Assembly (NCBI RefSeq): GCF_009865385.1
Contig: NZ_WWJT01000702.1
Span: 1 to 64,000, forward strand
DNA length: 64,000 bases
Direction of reading: 5' to 3'
Source: Streptomyces sp. SID486
GTDB lineage: Bacteria; Actinomycetota; Actinomycetes; Streptomycetales; Streptomycetaceae
Part shown: positions 8,394 to 17,265 of the stretch, one piece after another
Layout of the letters: the number at the start of each line of letters is the position of its first letter
How positions within the stretch are numbered: position 1 is the stretch's first letter
The notes under the pieces: model-generated
The model's input: the letters and a program-made list of their open reading frames with translations, nothing else
Databases searched by the model: none
What the model was told of the DNA's origin: nothing
Program-made: the position numbers and the translations under genes

Positions 8394-11300
8394 ATGAGCG
8401 GCGCCGAGGTGGCGGCGTTACGGCTGGGGACGACCGTGGCGAAGGCCGCGGCCCAGATGTGGCTCGGGGGCAAGCGGCGGGAGCAGGAACGCCGGCTGGA
8501 CATGGCCGAGCTGATCCGGCTGCGGGTGTCGGGGCTGCGGTTCCAGCGGGGCGTCCAACGGCAGTTCGAGGAGATCGCGGACGCGGTGTACGACCGGCTG
8601 GCGCCCTTCCTGGACCGGGAGTTCCCCGGCCTGGAGAGCAGCAGCCGGCAGGCCGTGATCGACGGGGTGTGCGACACGTTCGCGGCGGCGGACCTGTCGG
8701 ACGGGGCGGTCCTCGCGGCGGACGTGAGCCCGGCGGAGATCGTGCGCCGGGTGACGGCGACGGCGGGGCCGCCGGCCGGTCTCGGCGAGGCGGAGAGCCG
8801 GCTGTTCGAGATGCTCCTCGGGGAGTGCGTCGAGTACTACGTGCGCGTCGTGCAGGGGCTGCCGGTCTTCGAGGAGCGGGCGCTGACCGAGCTGCTTGGC
8901 CGCACGACCTCCCTGGGCGCCGAGATCGCCCGGGTGCTTCGACGGCTGCCCGACCGCTCCCTGTTCGCTCCCGAGGGCACGGACCGGGACGGTGACTTCC
9001 GGCGCCGCTATCTGGAACTGGTCAGCACGAGCCTGGACGAGGTGGAACTGTTCCGGCGCACGTCCGACCGGGCGGGGGCGCAGGTACGGCTCTCGGTGGC
9101 GTACGTGAGCCTGCGGGCGACGGGGGACGACGGAAGCCGGCGCCGTCCGGCCCGCTCCCTGCCCGTGCTGCGCCCTGACATGAGCGACTGGGAGGACACC
9201 GGGGGCGAGAGCGCCGGGATGCGGGTGGAGACGGCCCTGGGCGGAGCCACCCGGGTGCTGCTGCGCGGCGAGGCGGGCTCCGGCAAGACGACGCTGCTGC
9301 GCTGGCTGGCGATCACAGCGGCGCGAGGCGCCTTCACCGGCGAACTGGCGGGCTGGAACGGCCTGACGCCGGTGTTCGTGAAGCTGCGGGAGTACAGCGG
9401 CCGGAAGCTGCCGAGGCCGGAGGCGCTGCTGGACTCGGTGGCCGGGCAGATCACCGGCGTCATGCCGAAGGCGTGGGTGGAGCGCCAACTCGCCGGCGGC
9501 AGGGCCCTGCTGCTCGTCGACGGCGTGGACGAGCTGCTGGACGGCGAGCGGCGGGGCGTACGGGAGTGGCTGCGCACGCTGCTCACCGCCTACGGGGACG
9601 TGCGGGTGGTCGTCACCTCCCGGCCCGCGGCGGCTCGCGCCGACTGGCTGCGCCGCGAGGAGTTCACGGCCCTGCACCTGGACCGCATGGCCCCGCCCGA
9701 CCTCGCGGCCTTCGTACGGCAGTGGCACCGGGCGGTACGGGAGCTGGACGACGACCTGCCGTGCCCGGTGGAGGAACTTCCGCGCTACGAGCAGTCGTTG
9801 CTGACGAGCCTGAAGGACCGGCCGCACCTTCAGTCCCTGGCGGGTACTCCGCTGCTGGCGGCGATGCTGTGCGCGATGCACCTGGTCCGGGGCAGCCAGC
9901 TCCCCCGGGACCGGATGGAGCTGTACCGCAACGCCCTGCACGCCCTGGTCCACGAGCGGGACGCGGACCGGAACGTGCCCAGCGCGGCGGACAGCGCGCT
10001 GAGCCTGAACGACAAGCTGGTGCTGCTCCGGGACCTGGCGTGGCGGCTGTCGGACAACAACCGCAGCGAGATCGGGCTGGAGCAGGCGGCCGTGCACGTC
10101 GGCAGGAAGCTCACCGGGATGCGGCACGTGGAGGAGCAGGACGGCGGCCGGGTCCTGGAGCAGCTCCGGGACCGCTCGGGGATCCTCCGCTCCCCCGCCG
10201 AGGGCCGTCTGGACTTCGTGCACCGGACGTTCCAGGAGTACCTGGCCGCCGCGGAGGCGACGGAGGAGGACCGCGTCGGCAACCTGGTCGAGCGGGCCCA
10301 CCTGGACCTGTGGCGCGAGACGGTCGTCATGGCGGCGGGCCATGCGAACCGCCCGCAGCGGGAGGAACTGCTCGGCGGCATCCTGGACCGGGCGCGGGAG
10401 GAACCCCGGTACGGCAGGAAGCTGCGGCTGCTGGCGGCGGCCTGCCAGGAGACCGTGCCGGAGGTCTCCGACGGGCTCGCCGGGAGGCTGGAGGAGGCGG
10501 TGTCCGCTCTTCTCCCGGCGCGCCGGCAGACCGACCCGCCCGCGCTGGCGGCGGTCGGGCCGAGTCTGCTGCGGAGGCTGCCGCGCTCGCTGGGGGAACT
10601 GACGACCAAGGCGGCGGTGCAGACGGTGCGGACCGTGGCGCTGATCGGCGGGGAGCAGGCACTGAGGGTCCTGGAGGGCTACGCGCGGGACGGGCGTCGT
10701 GACGTGATCGCCGCGCTCATCGACGCCTGGGGGTACTTCGACGCGGATGCTTACGCCGATCGGGTGATGAGCGGGCTTCCGCTGGACAGCCACCGAGTGG
10801 AGGTGAAGCACGCGGCCCAGTTGCGAGCCACGGCACGGCTGAGATCCCTGACCTCGCTGTGGATCAGGTTCGGCCTGCCGGACCTGTCCCTGCTCGGCGA
10901 ACTCGCTCCGCTTCGGGAACTGACCTGCACCGTGCAGGGCACGGCTGACCTGTCCCTGCTCAAGGGGCACGGCGAGCTCGGTGGCTTCCAGCTCCTCGGT
11001 GCCGCGGCGGTGCGCAATCCGCAGGTCCTGGCGGACCTGCCCGCGCTGCGCCTCCTGCAGTTGCCGCTCGCCGGCGGTGCCGGCGCGGGCCTCCCGGTCC
11101 TGCCGGAACTCGCCACGCTGGTCTGCTCGCGGGTGACGGCGGCGACCAGGCTGGACTTCCTGAGCCGGCTCGGCGGCGTCCAGAACCTGTACCTCGTCAG
11201 TGATCACCACAACGGGCTGCCCGAACTGGCCGCCCTGCCCGTGCTGGAGCGTCTGCGCAGCATGCGGCTCTACTACTTCGACGCCCGGGATCTGCCGGGG

Positions 11301-11483
11301 CGACTCGCGCCGGTCCGCGACAGGCTCACCGGTCTCGGCCTGCACGGCTGTCTCCTGCCCGACGGACCGGACGGCCTGGGCCCGTGGGCACGGCTGAGGT
11401 GGCTGGAGCTGAGCGACTGCGAGACCGGCGCGGGACCCGTCACCGAACTGCGCCTCCCCGGGGTCCACGTCACTGTCGACTGA
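8394..11483 (+). CDS. NACHT-domain STAND ATPase with leucine-rich C-terminus (NLR-like, candidate defence gene)
   Basis: A 1029-aa soluble protein. An N-terminal helical region (about 1-250) is followed by a NACHT ATPase with Walker A GEAGSGKTT (Lys about 298) and Walker B LLLVDGVDEL (Asp about 376). Winged-helix/superhelical segments come next, then a Leu-rich repeat-like C-terminus (about 815-1029) with repeated LxxLxxL(x)L patterns. Bacterial NACHT proteins of this layout include antiphage sensors that oligomerise on recognising a phage product. That function is inferred here from family only, as no separate effector domain was recognised. ATG 8394 follows GGAGGGGG at 8380-8387, better than GTG 8307. 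Codon 9 is TTA (8418-8420), the bldA-dependent codon in Streptomyces. No partner genes are in the same operon. Confidence 0.85.
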   Translation: MSGAEVAALRLGTTVAKAAAQMWLGGKRREQERRLDMAELIRLRVSGLRFQRGVQRQFEEIADAVYDRLAPFLDREFPGLESSSRQAVIDGVCDTFAAADLSDGAVLAADVSPAEIVRRVTATAGPPAGLGEAESRLFEMLLGECVEYYVRVVQGLPVFEERALTELLGRTTSLGAEIARVLRRLPDRSLFAPEGTDRDGDFRRRYLELVSTSLDEVELFRRTSDRAGAQVRLSVAYVSLRATGDDGSRRRPARSLPVLRPDMSDWEDTGGESAGMRVETALGGATRVLLRGEAGSGKTTLLRWLAITAARGAFTGELAGWNGLTPVFVKLREYSGRKLPRPEALLDSVAGQITGVMPKAWVERQLAGGRALLLVDGVDELLDGERRGVREWLRTLLTAYGDVRVVVTSRPAAARADWLRREEFTALHLDRMAPPDLAAFVRQWHRAVRELDDDLPCPVEELPRYEQSLLTSLKDRPHLQSLAGTPLLAAMLCAMHLVRGSQLPRDRMELYRNALHALVHERDADRNVPSAADSALSLNDKLVLLRDLAWRLSDNNRSEIGLEQAAVHVGRKLTGMRHVEEQDGGRVLEQLRDRSGILRSPAEGRLDFVHRTFQEYLAAAEATEEDRVGNLVERAHLDLWRETVVMAAGHANRPQREELLGGILDRAREEPRYGRKLRLLAAACQETVPEVSDGLAGRLEEAVSALLPARRQTDPPALAAVGPSLLRRLPRSLGELTTKAAVQTVRTVALIGGEQALRVLEGYARDGRRDVIAALIDAWGYFDADAYADRVMSGLPLDSHRVEVKHAAQLRATARLRSLTSLWIRFGLPDLSLLGELAPLRELTCTVQGTADLSLLKGHGELGGFQLLGAAAVRNPQVLADLPALRLLQLPLAGGAGAGLPVLPELATLVCSRVTAATRLDFLSRLGGVQNLYLVSDHHNGLPELAALPVLERLRSMRLYYFDARDLPGRLAPVRDRLTGLGLHGCLLPDGPDGLGPWARLRWLELSDCETGAGPVTELRLPGVHVTVD

Positions 11484-11488
11484 ACACA

Positions 11489-11528
11489 CCGCAGCCCCGT
11501 CCGCCCAGGAGGGCGAGCGGGGCTGCGG
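11489..11528. terminator. Bidirectional terminator between the NACHT gene and accE
   Basis: A perfect 11-bp stem (11489-11499 CCGCAGCCCCG with 11518-11528) encloses an 18-nt loop holding a smaller CGCCC/GGGCG pairing. It lies between two convergent stops. Confidence 0.8.
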
Positions 11529-11546
11529 TCACGCACTGAACCTCGG

Positions 11547-11741
11547 TCAGTGCCAGCTGTGCGGCGCGCGGAAACCGCCCTCGCGCTCCAGGCGGCGCCA
11601 GCCTGCCTTGGCGCGGCCTCGGTGGGTCTGGGCCGAGGGCTCGGGACGGGCGGCGGCGCGGGCCATGAGGACGGCCGTGATGGCGGCGACCTCCTCGGGG
11701 TCGGCGTGGCCCTTCTCGACGCGGATGTCAGGAGTGCTCAT
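11547..11741 (-). CDS. accE: Acyl-CoA carboxylase epsilon subunit
   Basis: A 64-aa small acidic/basic protein matching the actinobacterial acyl-CoA carboxylase epsilon subunit. The N-terminal IRVEKGHADPEEVAAITAVL is the family signature and the C-terminus ends WRRLEREGGFRAPHSWH. It stabilises and stimulates the alpha/beta carboxylase complex that carboxylates propionyl-CoA to methylmalonyl-CoA or acetyl-CoA to malonyl-CoA. It lies 57 nt downstream of the beta-subunit gene, the usual order, so the two are probably co-transcribed. The biotinylated alpha subunit is not in the window. Confidence 0.92.
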   Translation of the reverse strand: MSTPDIRVEKGHADPEEVAAITAVLMARAAARPEPSAQTHRGRAKAGWRRLEREGGFRAPHSWH

Positions 11742-11798
11742 GGGTGTCAGTCTCCGTGGATGAGAGGTCCGCGGGGTTGCCGCGGCGGGTCCGCCGGG

Positions 11799-13394
11799 TT
11801 ACTGCGGGGGGTTGCCGTGCTTGCGGGAGGGCAGGTCGGCGTGCTTGGTGTGCAGCATCGCCAGGGACCTGGCCAGCACCTCGCGGGTCTCCGCCGGGTC
11901 GATGACGTCGTCGACCAGGCCGCGCTCGGCCGCGTAGTAGGGGTGCATCAGCTCGGCCTTGTACTCCTTGACCATCTTCTGGCGCATGGCCTCGGGGTCC
12001 TCGGCGCCCGCGATCTGCCTGCGGAAGATGACGTTGGCCGCGCCTTCCGCGCCCATCACGGCGATCTCGTTCGTCGGCCAGGCGTAGGTGAGGTCGGCGC
12101 CGATCGACTGGGAGTCCATGACGATGTAGGCACCTCCGTACGCCTTGCGCAGGATGAGCGAGATCCTCGGCACGGTCGCGTTGCAGTAGGCGTACAGCAG
12201 CTTCGCGCCGTGGCGGATGATTCCGCCGTGTTCCTGGTCGACGCCGGGGAGGAACCCGGGCACGTCCAGGAAGGTGACGATCGGGATATTGAAAGCGTCA
12301 CACATCTGCACGAAGCGTGCAGCTTTTTCGCTCGCCTCGATGTCCAGGACACCGGCGAGGACCTGGGGCTGGTTGGCGATGATGCCGACCACCTGGCCGT
12401 CCAGGCGGCCCAGGGCGCAGATGATGTTGCGCGCCCAGCGCTCGTGGACCTCCAGGTAGTCGCCGTCGTCGACGATCTCCTCGATGACCTTGGTCATGTC
12501 GTAGGGCCGGTTGCCGTCGGCCGGGACGAGGTCGAGGAGGACGTCGGAGCGGCGCTCCACCGGGTCCGTGGAGTCCACCCGGGGCGGGTTCTCGCGGTTG
12601 TTCTGCGGGAGCATCGACAGGAGGTAGCGCACCTCGGCGATGCAGGTCTCCTCGTCGTCGTACGCGAAGTGGCAGACGCCGGAGGTCTCGGCGTGCACGT
12701 CGGCGCCGCCGAGGCCGTTCTGGGTGATCTCCTCGCCGGTGACCGCCTTGACCACGTCCGGGCCGGTGATGAACATCTGCGAGGTCTCGCGGACCATGAA
12801 GACGAAGTCCGTCAGGGCGGGGCTGTAGGCCGCGCCGCCCGCGCACGGGCCGAGCATCACCGAGATCTGCGGGATGACACCGCTCGCCTTGGTGTTGCGC
12901 TGGAAGATGCCGCCGTAGCCGGCGAGGGCGGAGACGCCCTCCTGGATGCGGGCGCCGGCGCCGTCGTTCAGGGAGACCAGCGGGGCACCGGCCGCGATGG
13001 CCATGTCCATGATCTTGTGGATCTTGGTGGCGTGGGCCTCGCCCAGCGCGCCGCCGAAGATCCGGAAGTCGTGGGCGTAGACGAAGACCGTGCGGCCCTC
13101 CACCGTGCCCCAGCCGGTGATGACACCGTCGGTGTACGGCTTCTTCGCCTCCAGGCCGAAACCGGTCGCCCGGTGCCGGCGCAGCTGCTCGACCTCCTGG
13201 AAGGACCCGGGGTCGCAGAGCAGCTCGATCCGCTCCCGCGCCGTCAGCTTGCCCTTGGCGTGCTGCGCCTCGGTCGCCTTCTCGCTCGGGCCCGCCACGG
13301 CCTGGGCACGGATCTCGTGCAGTTCGGCGACCCGTCCGCGCGCGTCCGTCGGCTCGCCGGTCGGCTCACCCGTCGTCTCTTCCAAAACGGTCAT
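11799..13394 (-). CDS. pccB: Propionyl-CoA carboxylase beta subunit (carboxyltransferase)
   Basis: A 531-aa carboxyltransferase beta subunit of an acyl-CoA carboxylase, the usual length for actinobacterial PccB/AccB (about 530). Both crotonase-like halves are present. Diagnostic segments are GKLTARERIELL near the N-terminus, NDGAGARIQEGVSALAGYG, GPCAGGAAYSPALTDF (first oxyanion-hole region), DVPGFLPGVDQEHGGIIRHG and the second Gly-Ala pair in KAYGGAYIVMDS. It transfers carboxyl from biotin to propionyl-CoA or acetyl-CoA, feeding polyketide and lipid precursors. It is followed by accE. ATG 13394 gives the normal N-terminus. Whether propionyl or acetyl is preferred depends on one active-site residue, which I did not resolve. 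Confidence 0.95.
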   Translation of the reverse strand: MTVLEETTGEPTGEPTDARGRVAELHEIRAQAVAGPSEKATEAQHAKGKLTARERIELLCDPGSFQEVEQLRRHRATGFGLEAKKPYTDGVITGWGTVEGRTVFVYAHDFRIFGGALGEAHATKIHKIMDMAIAAGAPLVSLNDGAGARIQEGVSALAGYGGIFQRNTKASGVIPQISVMLGPCAGGAAYSPALTDFVFMVRETSQMFITGPDVVKAVTGEEITQNGLGGADVHAETSGVCHFAYDDEETCIAEVRYLLSMLPQNNRENPPRVDSTDPVERRSDVLLDLVPADGNRPYDMTKVIEEIVDDGDYLEVHERWARNIICALGRLDGQVVGIIANQPQVLAGVLDIEASEKAARFVQMCDAFNIPIVTFLDVPGFLPGVDQEHGGIIRHGAKLLYAYCNATVPRISLILRKAYGGAYIVMDSQSIGADLTYAWPTNEIAVMGAEGAANVIFRRQIAGAEDPEAMRQKMVKEYKAELMHPYYAAERGLVDDVIDPAETREVLARSLAMLHTKHADLPSRKHGNPPQ

Positions 13395-13548
13395 GTAGCG
13401 ACCTTACGAAGGACACGAAGAAAAGCGAGCCGTCGACTCTGTACAGTCTCCGGCCCGTTTTCCTGGTACCAGTGAACAGAACCTACGCGCGATGCAGCCG
13501 TTCCGACTGCTCAGAAGGGCCCCGGCTTGTAGGTAGGCCACAAAGCCG

Positions 13549-15867
13549 TCAGCTGAGAGCCACCTCACATTCGTGTGTGGAGCATGCCATCCCTGGAGTG
13601 ACACGGAGCCTCAGACGGCGGTCCGCCGAGAGGACCTCGACGCTGTCGTCGGCCCGGGTGACCGCGCGCACCGGGTGGTCCCAGACCAGTTCCAGCGGGG
13701 CTCCGGTGCGGGGTGGCTCACTCACCCGGAGGGTCGCCGTGCGGCCCCGGCGCACGAGGAGCACGCTCGCGCCGGCCGAGAGGGTCAGCTCCCCCACCGT
13801 ACCGGCTCGCCAGAAGTTGCCGGCCGTCAGACCCAGCCGGGGGACGGCCACGGCCTGGCAGGCCGGGTCGTTGGCGAGGACGGTCAGCCAGTGCCGGTCG
13901 GCGGCCCGGGCGGCCGTCTCCGCGCGGGTGGCGCCAGGGAGCAGGACGTAGGCGTAGCGGGCGTCCACCGGGTCGGTGCCGTGGTCGAGCCAGAGGGTCT
14001 GCCAGCGCCGGGTACGCCGCTCGGTATCGCTGGTGGTGTTGATGTCGGACCAGGCGCCGGTGCGGTCCTCGCGCAGGGCGCGCAGTGCGCCGCCGTACGG
14101 CAGGATCCATCCGCCGTGCTCCGCCAGGTGGGCCCAGTCCGGGCCGCGGACGAAGCGCTGGGTGCCGTTCTCGCCCAGGTTGCGGTTGTCCACGACCGTC
14201 TCGACCGGCATCCCGTCGGCGCAGGAGATCCCGGCGCCGAGGCAGACCACGGCGTCGGCGAGGAAGAACCAGGACTTCCGGGCCTCCAGGGTGGAGCCGA
14301 GGCCCTTGAGGTGCTGGCCGACGGCCGCGTAGGTGCCGTCGGTGGTGCCGCCGACCCAGCGCACGTCCGGTTTGGGGGCGCCCCACTCACCGCCGGCCCG
14401 GTCGGCGAGCCGTTTGGCCGACACCGTGGTGCCGGGCAGCCGGTACCAGTCGACGGTGGGCCAGTACCAGTCGGTGTACTGGTCGCTCCGGCCGCGCGGC
14501 CACCAGGAGAGCATGCCCGAGCCGGTGTGCCAGCCGCGCGGGTTCTCGCCGTTGCCGCATTCGTAGTGGGCGATGCGGTCGCTGGCCATGGCGAGGGCGG
14601 CCGTGAACCGGGGAGTGCGGTGCACGGCGCGGTCCATGGCCGGGAAGAGACGGTGGCCGAGCGGTTCCGGGGCCGCGGGTCCGGGCGAGTCGGCGATGGC
14701 GTGCAGCCGCGCCAGGTCGGCCACGTCGAACTGACGTGACGTCAGCATGGGCACCACGGTGTCCCGTTCGATCCACCCCTTGATCCGGGCGTGCCAGCGC
14801 TGTCGCTCCGGCCGGCTCGCACCGGCCGCGAGCACGGCCATGGCGGCGATCAGCGCCTGCCCGTGGTAGTGGTCGCTGCGCATGACGTGCGTGTCGTCGC
14901 CGCGCAGGTGACCCCGGCTGATGGCGCGGCCGTTGACGCAGTCCATCACCAGGCCGTCGTGGACGAGGGGGGCGTAGGCGTGCTCGACGCCGTCCAGGAT
15001 GTTCTGCCGGGCGGGGTCGGTCACCTCCCACTCCGACCCGGCGAGCAGCGCGAACAGCCGCCCGAGGCCGTCGAGCAGGACCTGGCCATAGGTACCCGAG
15101 TAGGCGACCCAGGTGTGCTGGACGAAGGACCCGTCGGCGTAGAGGCCGTCACCCCGGGTGACGTGGGGGAAGACCGGTGAGAGGGCGTCCCGGGCCAGGG
15201 AGATCCGGCCGGGGTCCCGGCCGAGGACGCCGCGCAGCACCACTGACCGGCACAGGTCGACGCGGTTGGCGCCGGTGGAGGTGCCGGAGTAGTCGGTGAG
15301 CATCGCGTCCGGGATGAAGTGGTCGACGGCCGCGCAGGCCGCCGCGATCCGCTCCGGGCCGAGCGGTGTGTACAGGGCGGCCGTGATGTCCATGAGCAGC
15401 CGGGGGCTGCCGATCTGCCACTCCCACCAGTTGCCGTAGCGGGTGGTGGAGGGGTTGTAGACGGTGGCGGACAGGTGGTCGAGGCCGCGGAGCACATCGG
15501 CGAGCAGCCCGGGGTCGCCGGTCATGCCGGTGCCGTCCTGCGCGTACGCCTGGGCCATGGTCCACAGGCGGCCGTAGCTGAAGGTGATGCCGGACGGCGG
15601 GTCGAAGGGGTGCCCGGGCCACAGGGAGGCCGGTCCGGGGGCCATGGCAGCCCGGAACTCCTGCGCCTGCTCTCCGAGTTGAGCGAGCCGGGAGGCGTAC
15701 GGCTCGGCGCCCGGGTCGTAGCCGGTGCCGAGCGCGATGCCGAGCCAGCGCCGGCGCAGTGCGTCGTAGGGGTCGTCGCCGGCCGCCCGCGCGTTCCACC
15801 CGGGGGTGGCGGCGAGGGCGGTGGCCAGCAGGAGTGCGCGTCGGGTCATGCCCATGGGGCCGGTCAC
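13549..15867 (-). CDS. Secreted polysaccharide lyase family 8 (hyaluronate/chondroitin/xanthan lyase type)
   Basis: A 772-aa exported lyase that cleaves uronic-acid-containing polysaccharides by beta-elimination. An arginine-initiated signal (MTRRALLLATALAAT, possibly Tat) is followed by the alpha/alpha-toroid domain with the aromatic patch YGNWWEWQIGSPR. Catalytic candidates are Asn201 (TGANRVD), His251 and Tyr260 (DGSFVQHTWVAYSGTYG). Their 50- and 9-residue spacing matches what I recall for the Asn/His/Tyr trio of pneumococcal hyaluronate lyase, and NGRAISR carries the usual arginines. The C-terminal half is the beta-sandwich. GTG 15867 has GGGAGAGG just upstream; ATG 15855 is also possible. 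The exact substrate is undecided. It lies 17 nt after a small secreted protein gene, probably in one operon. Confidence 0.88.
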   Translation of the reverse strand: MTGPMGMTRRALLLATALAATPGWNARAAGDDPYDALRRRWLGIALGTGYDPGAEPYASRLAQLGEQAQEFRAAMAPGPASLWPGHPFDPPSGITFSYGRLWTMAQAYAQDGTGMTGDPGLLADVLRGLDHLSATVYNPSTTRYGNWWEWQIGSPRLLMDITAALYTPLGPERIAAACAAVDHFIPDAMLTDYSGTSTGANRVDLCRSVVLRGVLGRDPGRISLARDALSPVFPHVTRGDGLYADGSFVQHTWVAYSGTYGQVLLDGLGRLFALLAGSEWEVTDPARQNILDGVEHAYAPLVHDGLVMDCVNGRAISRGHLRGDDTHVMRSDHYHGQALIAAMAVLAAGASRPERQRWHARIKGWIERDTVVPMLTSRQFDVADLARLHAIADSPGPAAPEPLGHRLFPAMDRAVHRTPRFTAALAMASDRIAHYECGNGENPRGWHTGSGMLSWWPRGRSDQYTDWYWPTVDWYRLPGTTVSAKRLADRAGGEWGAPKPDVRWVGGTTDGTYAAVGQHLKGLGSTLEARKSWFFLADAVVCLGAGISCADGMPVETVVDNRNLGENGTQRFVRGPDWAHLAEHGGWILPYGGALRALREDRTGAWSDINTTSDTERRTRRWQTLWLDHGTDPVDARYAYVLLPGATRAETAARAADRHWLTVLANDPACQAVAVPRLGLTAGNFWRAGTVGELTLSAGASVLLVRRGRTATLRVSEPPRTGAPLELVWDHPVRAVTRADDSVEVLSADRRLRLRVTPGMACSTHECEVALS

Positions 15868-15884
15868 CGCCCTCTCCCGCCGGC

Positions 15885-16391
15885 TCAGCAGCCGCCGCAG
15901 TTGTAGTAGAGGACGTCCCAGTGGCTGCCCTCGTCGGCGTAGATGTTGCCGGAGCCCGACTGCCACTGCGGGTAGCCGTCGCCGCGCAGGCCGATGTAGG
16001 TGAAGGTGTTCTTGACGTACGACGTCAGACACGTGTTCTTGCCGAAGTCGAGCTTGTAGCCGTTCCAGTGGGAGTAGGTGCCGGAGGCGTGTCCGGTCTC
16101 GGTGCCCCCGGTGATGTTGAGCGCGCAGCCACTGGCCCCCTTGAGGGTCTGGGCGCCCTGCGCGGTGGCCAGGTTCAGCTGCTCGAAGGACGTGCACGTC
16201 GGGTTGTTGCGGTCGGAGCAGTTGCCCGAGGACGACCAGGTGATGCCGGCCTGGCGGAACATCTGGGTGGCGGTCGCGTGGCTGATCTTGGTGGCGGCGG
16301 AGGCGTCGGTGGCGGTGCCGAGGACGGCGACGCCGGGCGCGGCGACGAGGGCCAGCGTGGTCAGCAGGGCACGCATCTTGAGCGGCTTCAT
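15885..16391 (-). CDS. Small secreted Cys-rich protein with an M15-peptidase-like zinc motif
   Basis: A 168-aa protein with a clear Sec signal peptide (cleavage near TDASA/AT, about residue 32), followed by a compact domain with six cysteines, likely in disulfides. YSHWNGYKLD (His108, Asp115) fits the His-x6-Asp zinc site of M15 D-Ala-D-Ala peptidases (SxHxxGxAxD), and DEGSHWDV (Glu154, His157) resembles their distal E..HW. This suggests a secreted peptidoglycan or peptide hydrolase of minimal size. The assignment rests on motif spacing only. ATG 16391 has AGGAAGG 8 nt upstream. The gene precedes the polysaccharide lyase, pointing to a shared role outside the cell. Confidence 0.75.
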   Translation of the reverse strand: MKPLKMRALLTTLALVAAPGVAVLGTATDASAATKISHATATQMFRQAGITWSSSGNCSDRNNPTCTSFEQLNLATAQGAQTLKGASGCALNITGGTETGHASGTYSHWNGYKLDFGKNTCLTSYVKNTFTYIGLRGDGYPQWQSGSGNIYADEGSHWDVLYYNCGGC

Positions 16392-16582
16392 GGAGGGACC
16401 TTCCTGCGGTGGGCCGTGCTTCCGGTGGGATCGGCTGTGCAGGTGGTGCAGGCAGATGGTGCCCGAGCGGTCGGCGCGTGCGCCAGGGGGTGTGCGTGGT
16501 GACTGTGTGAAACCACGAGAACACGCAGCGGATGATGTTGAAAACTGAACAGAATGGGTCTACCGTCGGAGACACCAGATTC

Positions 16583-16596
16583 GTTTAACGTTCAAC
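16583..16596. promoter_or_regulatory. Candidate operator upstream of the YceI gene
   Basis: An imperfect 14-bp palindrome (GTTTAACGTTCAAC, two half-sites of GTTnAAC) lies just before the ribosome site of the YceI gene. This position fits repression by a MarR- or TetR-type protein. No regulator is adjacent. Confidence 0.4.
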
Positions 16597-16608
16597 CAGG
16601 AGCATGTG

Positions 16609-17214
16609 ATGGGTATCTTCGGCCGCAAGGACACCACCGTCGCCCCCGCCGCGCAGACCGCCGCGGGCCCCGACCTCACCGCGCTGACCGGCGACTACAC
16701 GATCGACCCCGCCCACAGCACGATCGGCTTCGTGGCCCGGCACGCCATGGTCACCAACGTCAAGGGCGGCTTCCACGACTTCACCGGCACGCTCCACCTG
16801 GACGGCGCCGACCCCACCCGCTCCACCGCCACGCTCGACATCCAGATGGCGAGCATCGACACCGGCAACGCCGACCGCGACGGTCACCTGAAGTCGGCCG
16901 ACTTCTTCAAGATCGACGAGTTCCCGGCCATGACGTTCCGCTCCACCAAGGCCGAGTCGCTGGGCGGCGACGACTACCGCATCACCGGCGACCTCTCCCT
17001 GCTCGGCGTCACCAAGCCGATCTCCATCGACCTGGAGTTCAACGGCTCCGCCACGGACCCCTTCGGCAACGCCCGCGTCGGCTTCGAGGGCAAGGCCGAG
17101 ATCCTGCGCTCCGAGTGGGGCCTGACCTGGAACGCGGCCCTGGAGACCGGCGGCGTCCTGATCTCCGACAAGATCAAGCTGGTCTTCGACATCTCGGCCA
17201 TCCGCAACGCGTGA
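16609..17214 (+). CDS. YceI-family (polyisoprenoid-binding-like) protein
   Basis: A 201-aa YceI-domain protein with a lipocalin-like beta-barrel that binds isoprenoid or other lipids. Recognised segments are GDYTIDPAHSTIGFVARHAM near the start, GGFHDFTGTLHLD, SADFFKIDEFPAMTFRST and the closing GVLISDKIKLVFDISAIRN. Unlike the E. coli protein there is no signal peptide, as is usual for Streptomyces members, so it should be cytoplasmic. ATG 16609 has AGGAG 6 nt upstream; the GTG one codon earlier is less well placed. It is transcribed divergently from the secreted-protein operon and is monocistronic. The true ligand is unknown. Confidence 0.92.
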   Translation: MGIFGRKDTTVAPAAQTAAGPDLTALTGDYTIDPAHSTIGFVARHAMVTNVKGGFHDFTGTLHLDGADPTRSTATLDIQMASIDTGNADRDGHLKSADFFKIDEFPAMTFRSTKAESLGGDDYRITGDLSLLGVTKPISIDLEFNGSATDPFGNARVGFEGKAEILRSEWGLTWNAALETGGVLISDKIKLVFDISAIRNA

Positions 17215-17265
17215 GGCGTCGGCGGGGGGCGGACATCCGAGAGGCGGGGCCCGTGTCCGCCGGCT

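Noticed and set aside
15868-16575. In-frame N-terminal extension of the PL8 lyase to over 1000 residues
   Set aside because: The extension crosses the separate secreted-protein gene and encodes Arg/Pro-rich text without a signal. The lyase signal sequence begins at GTG 15867 with a good ribosome site.
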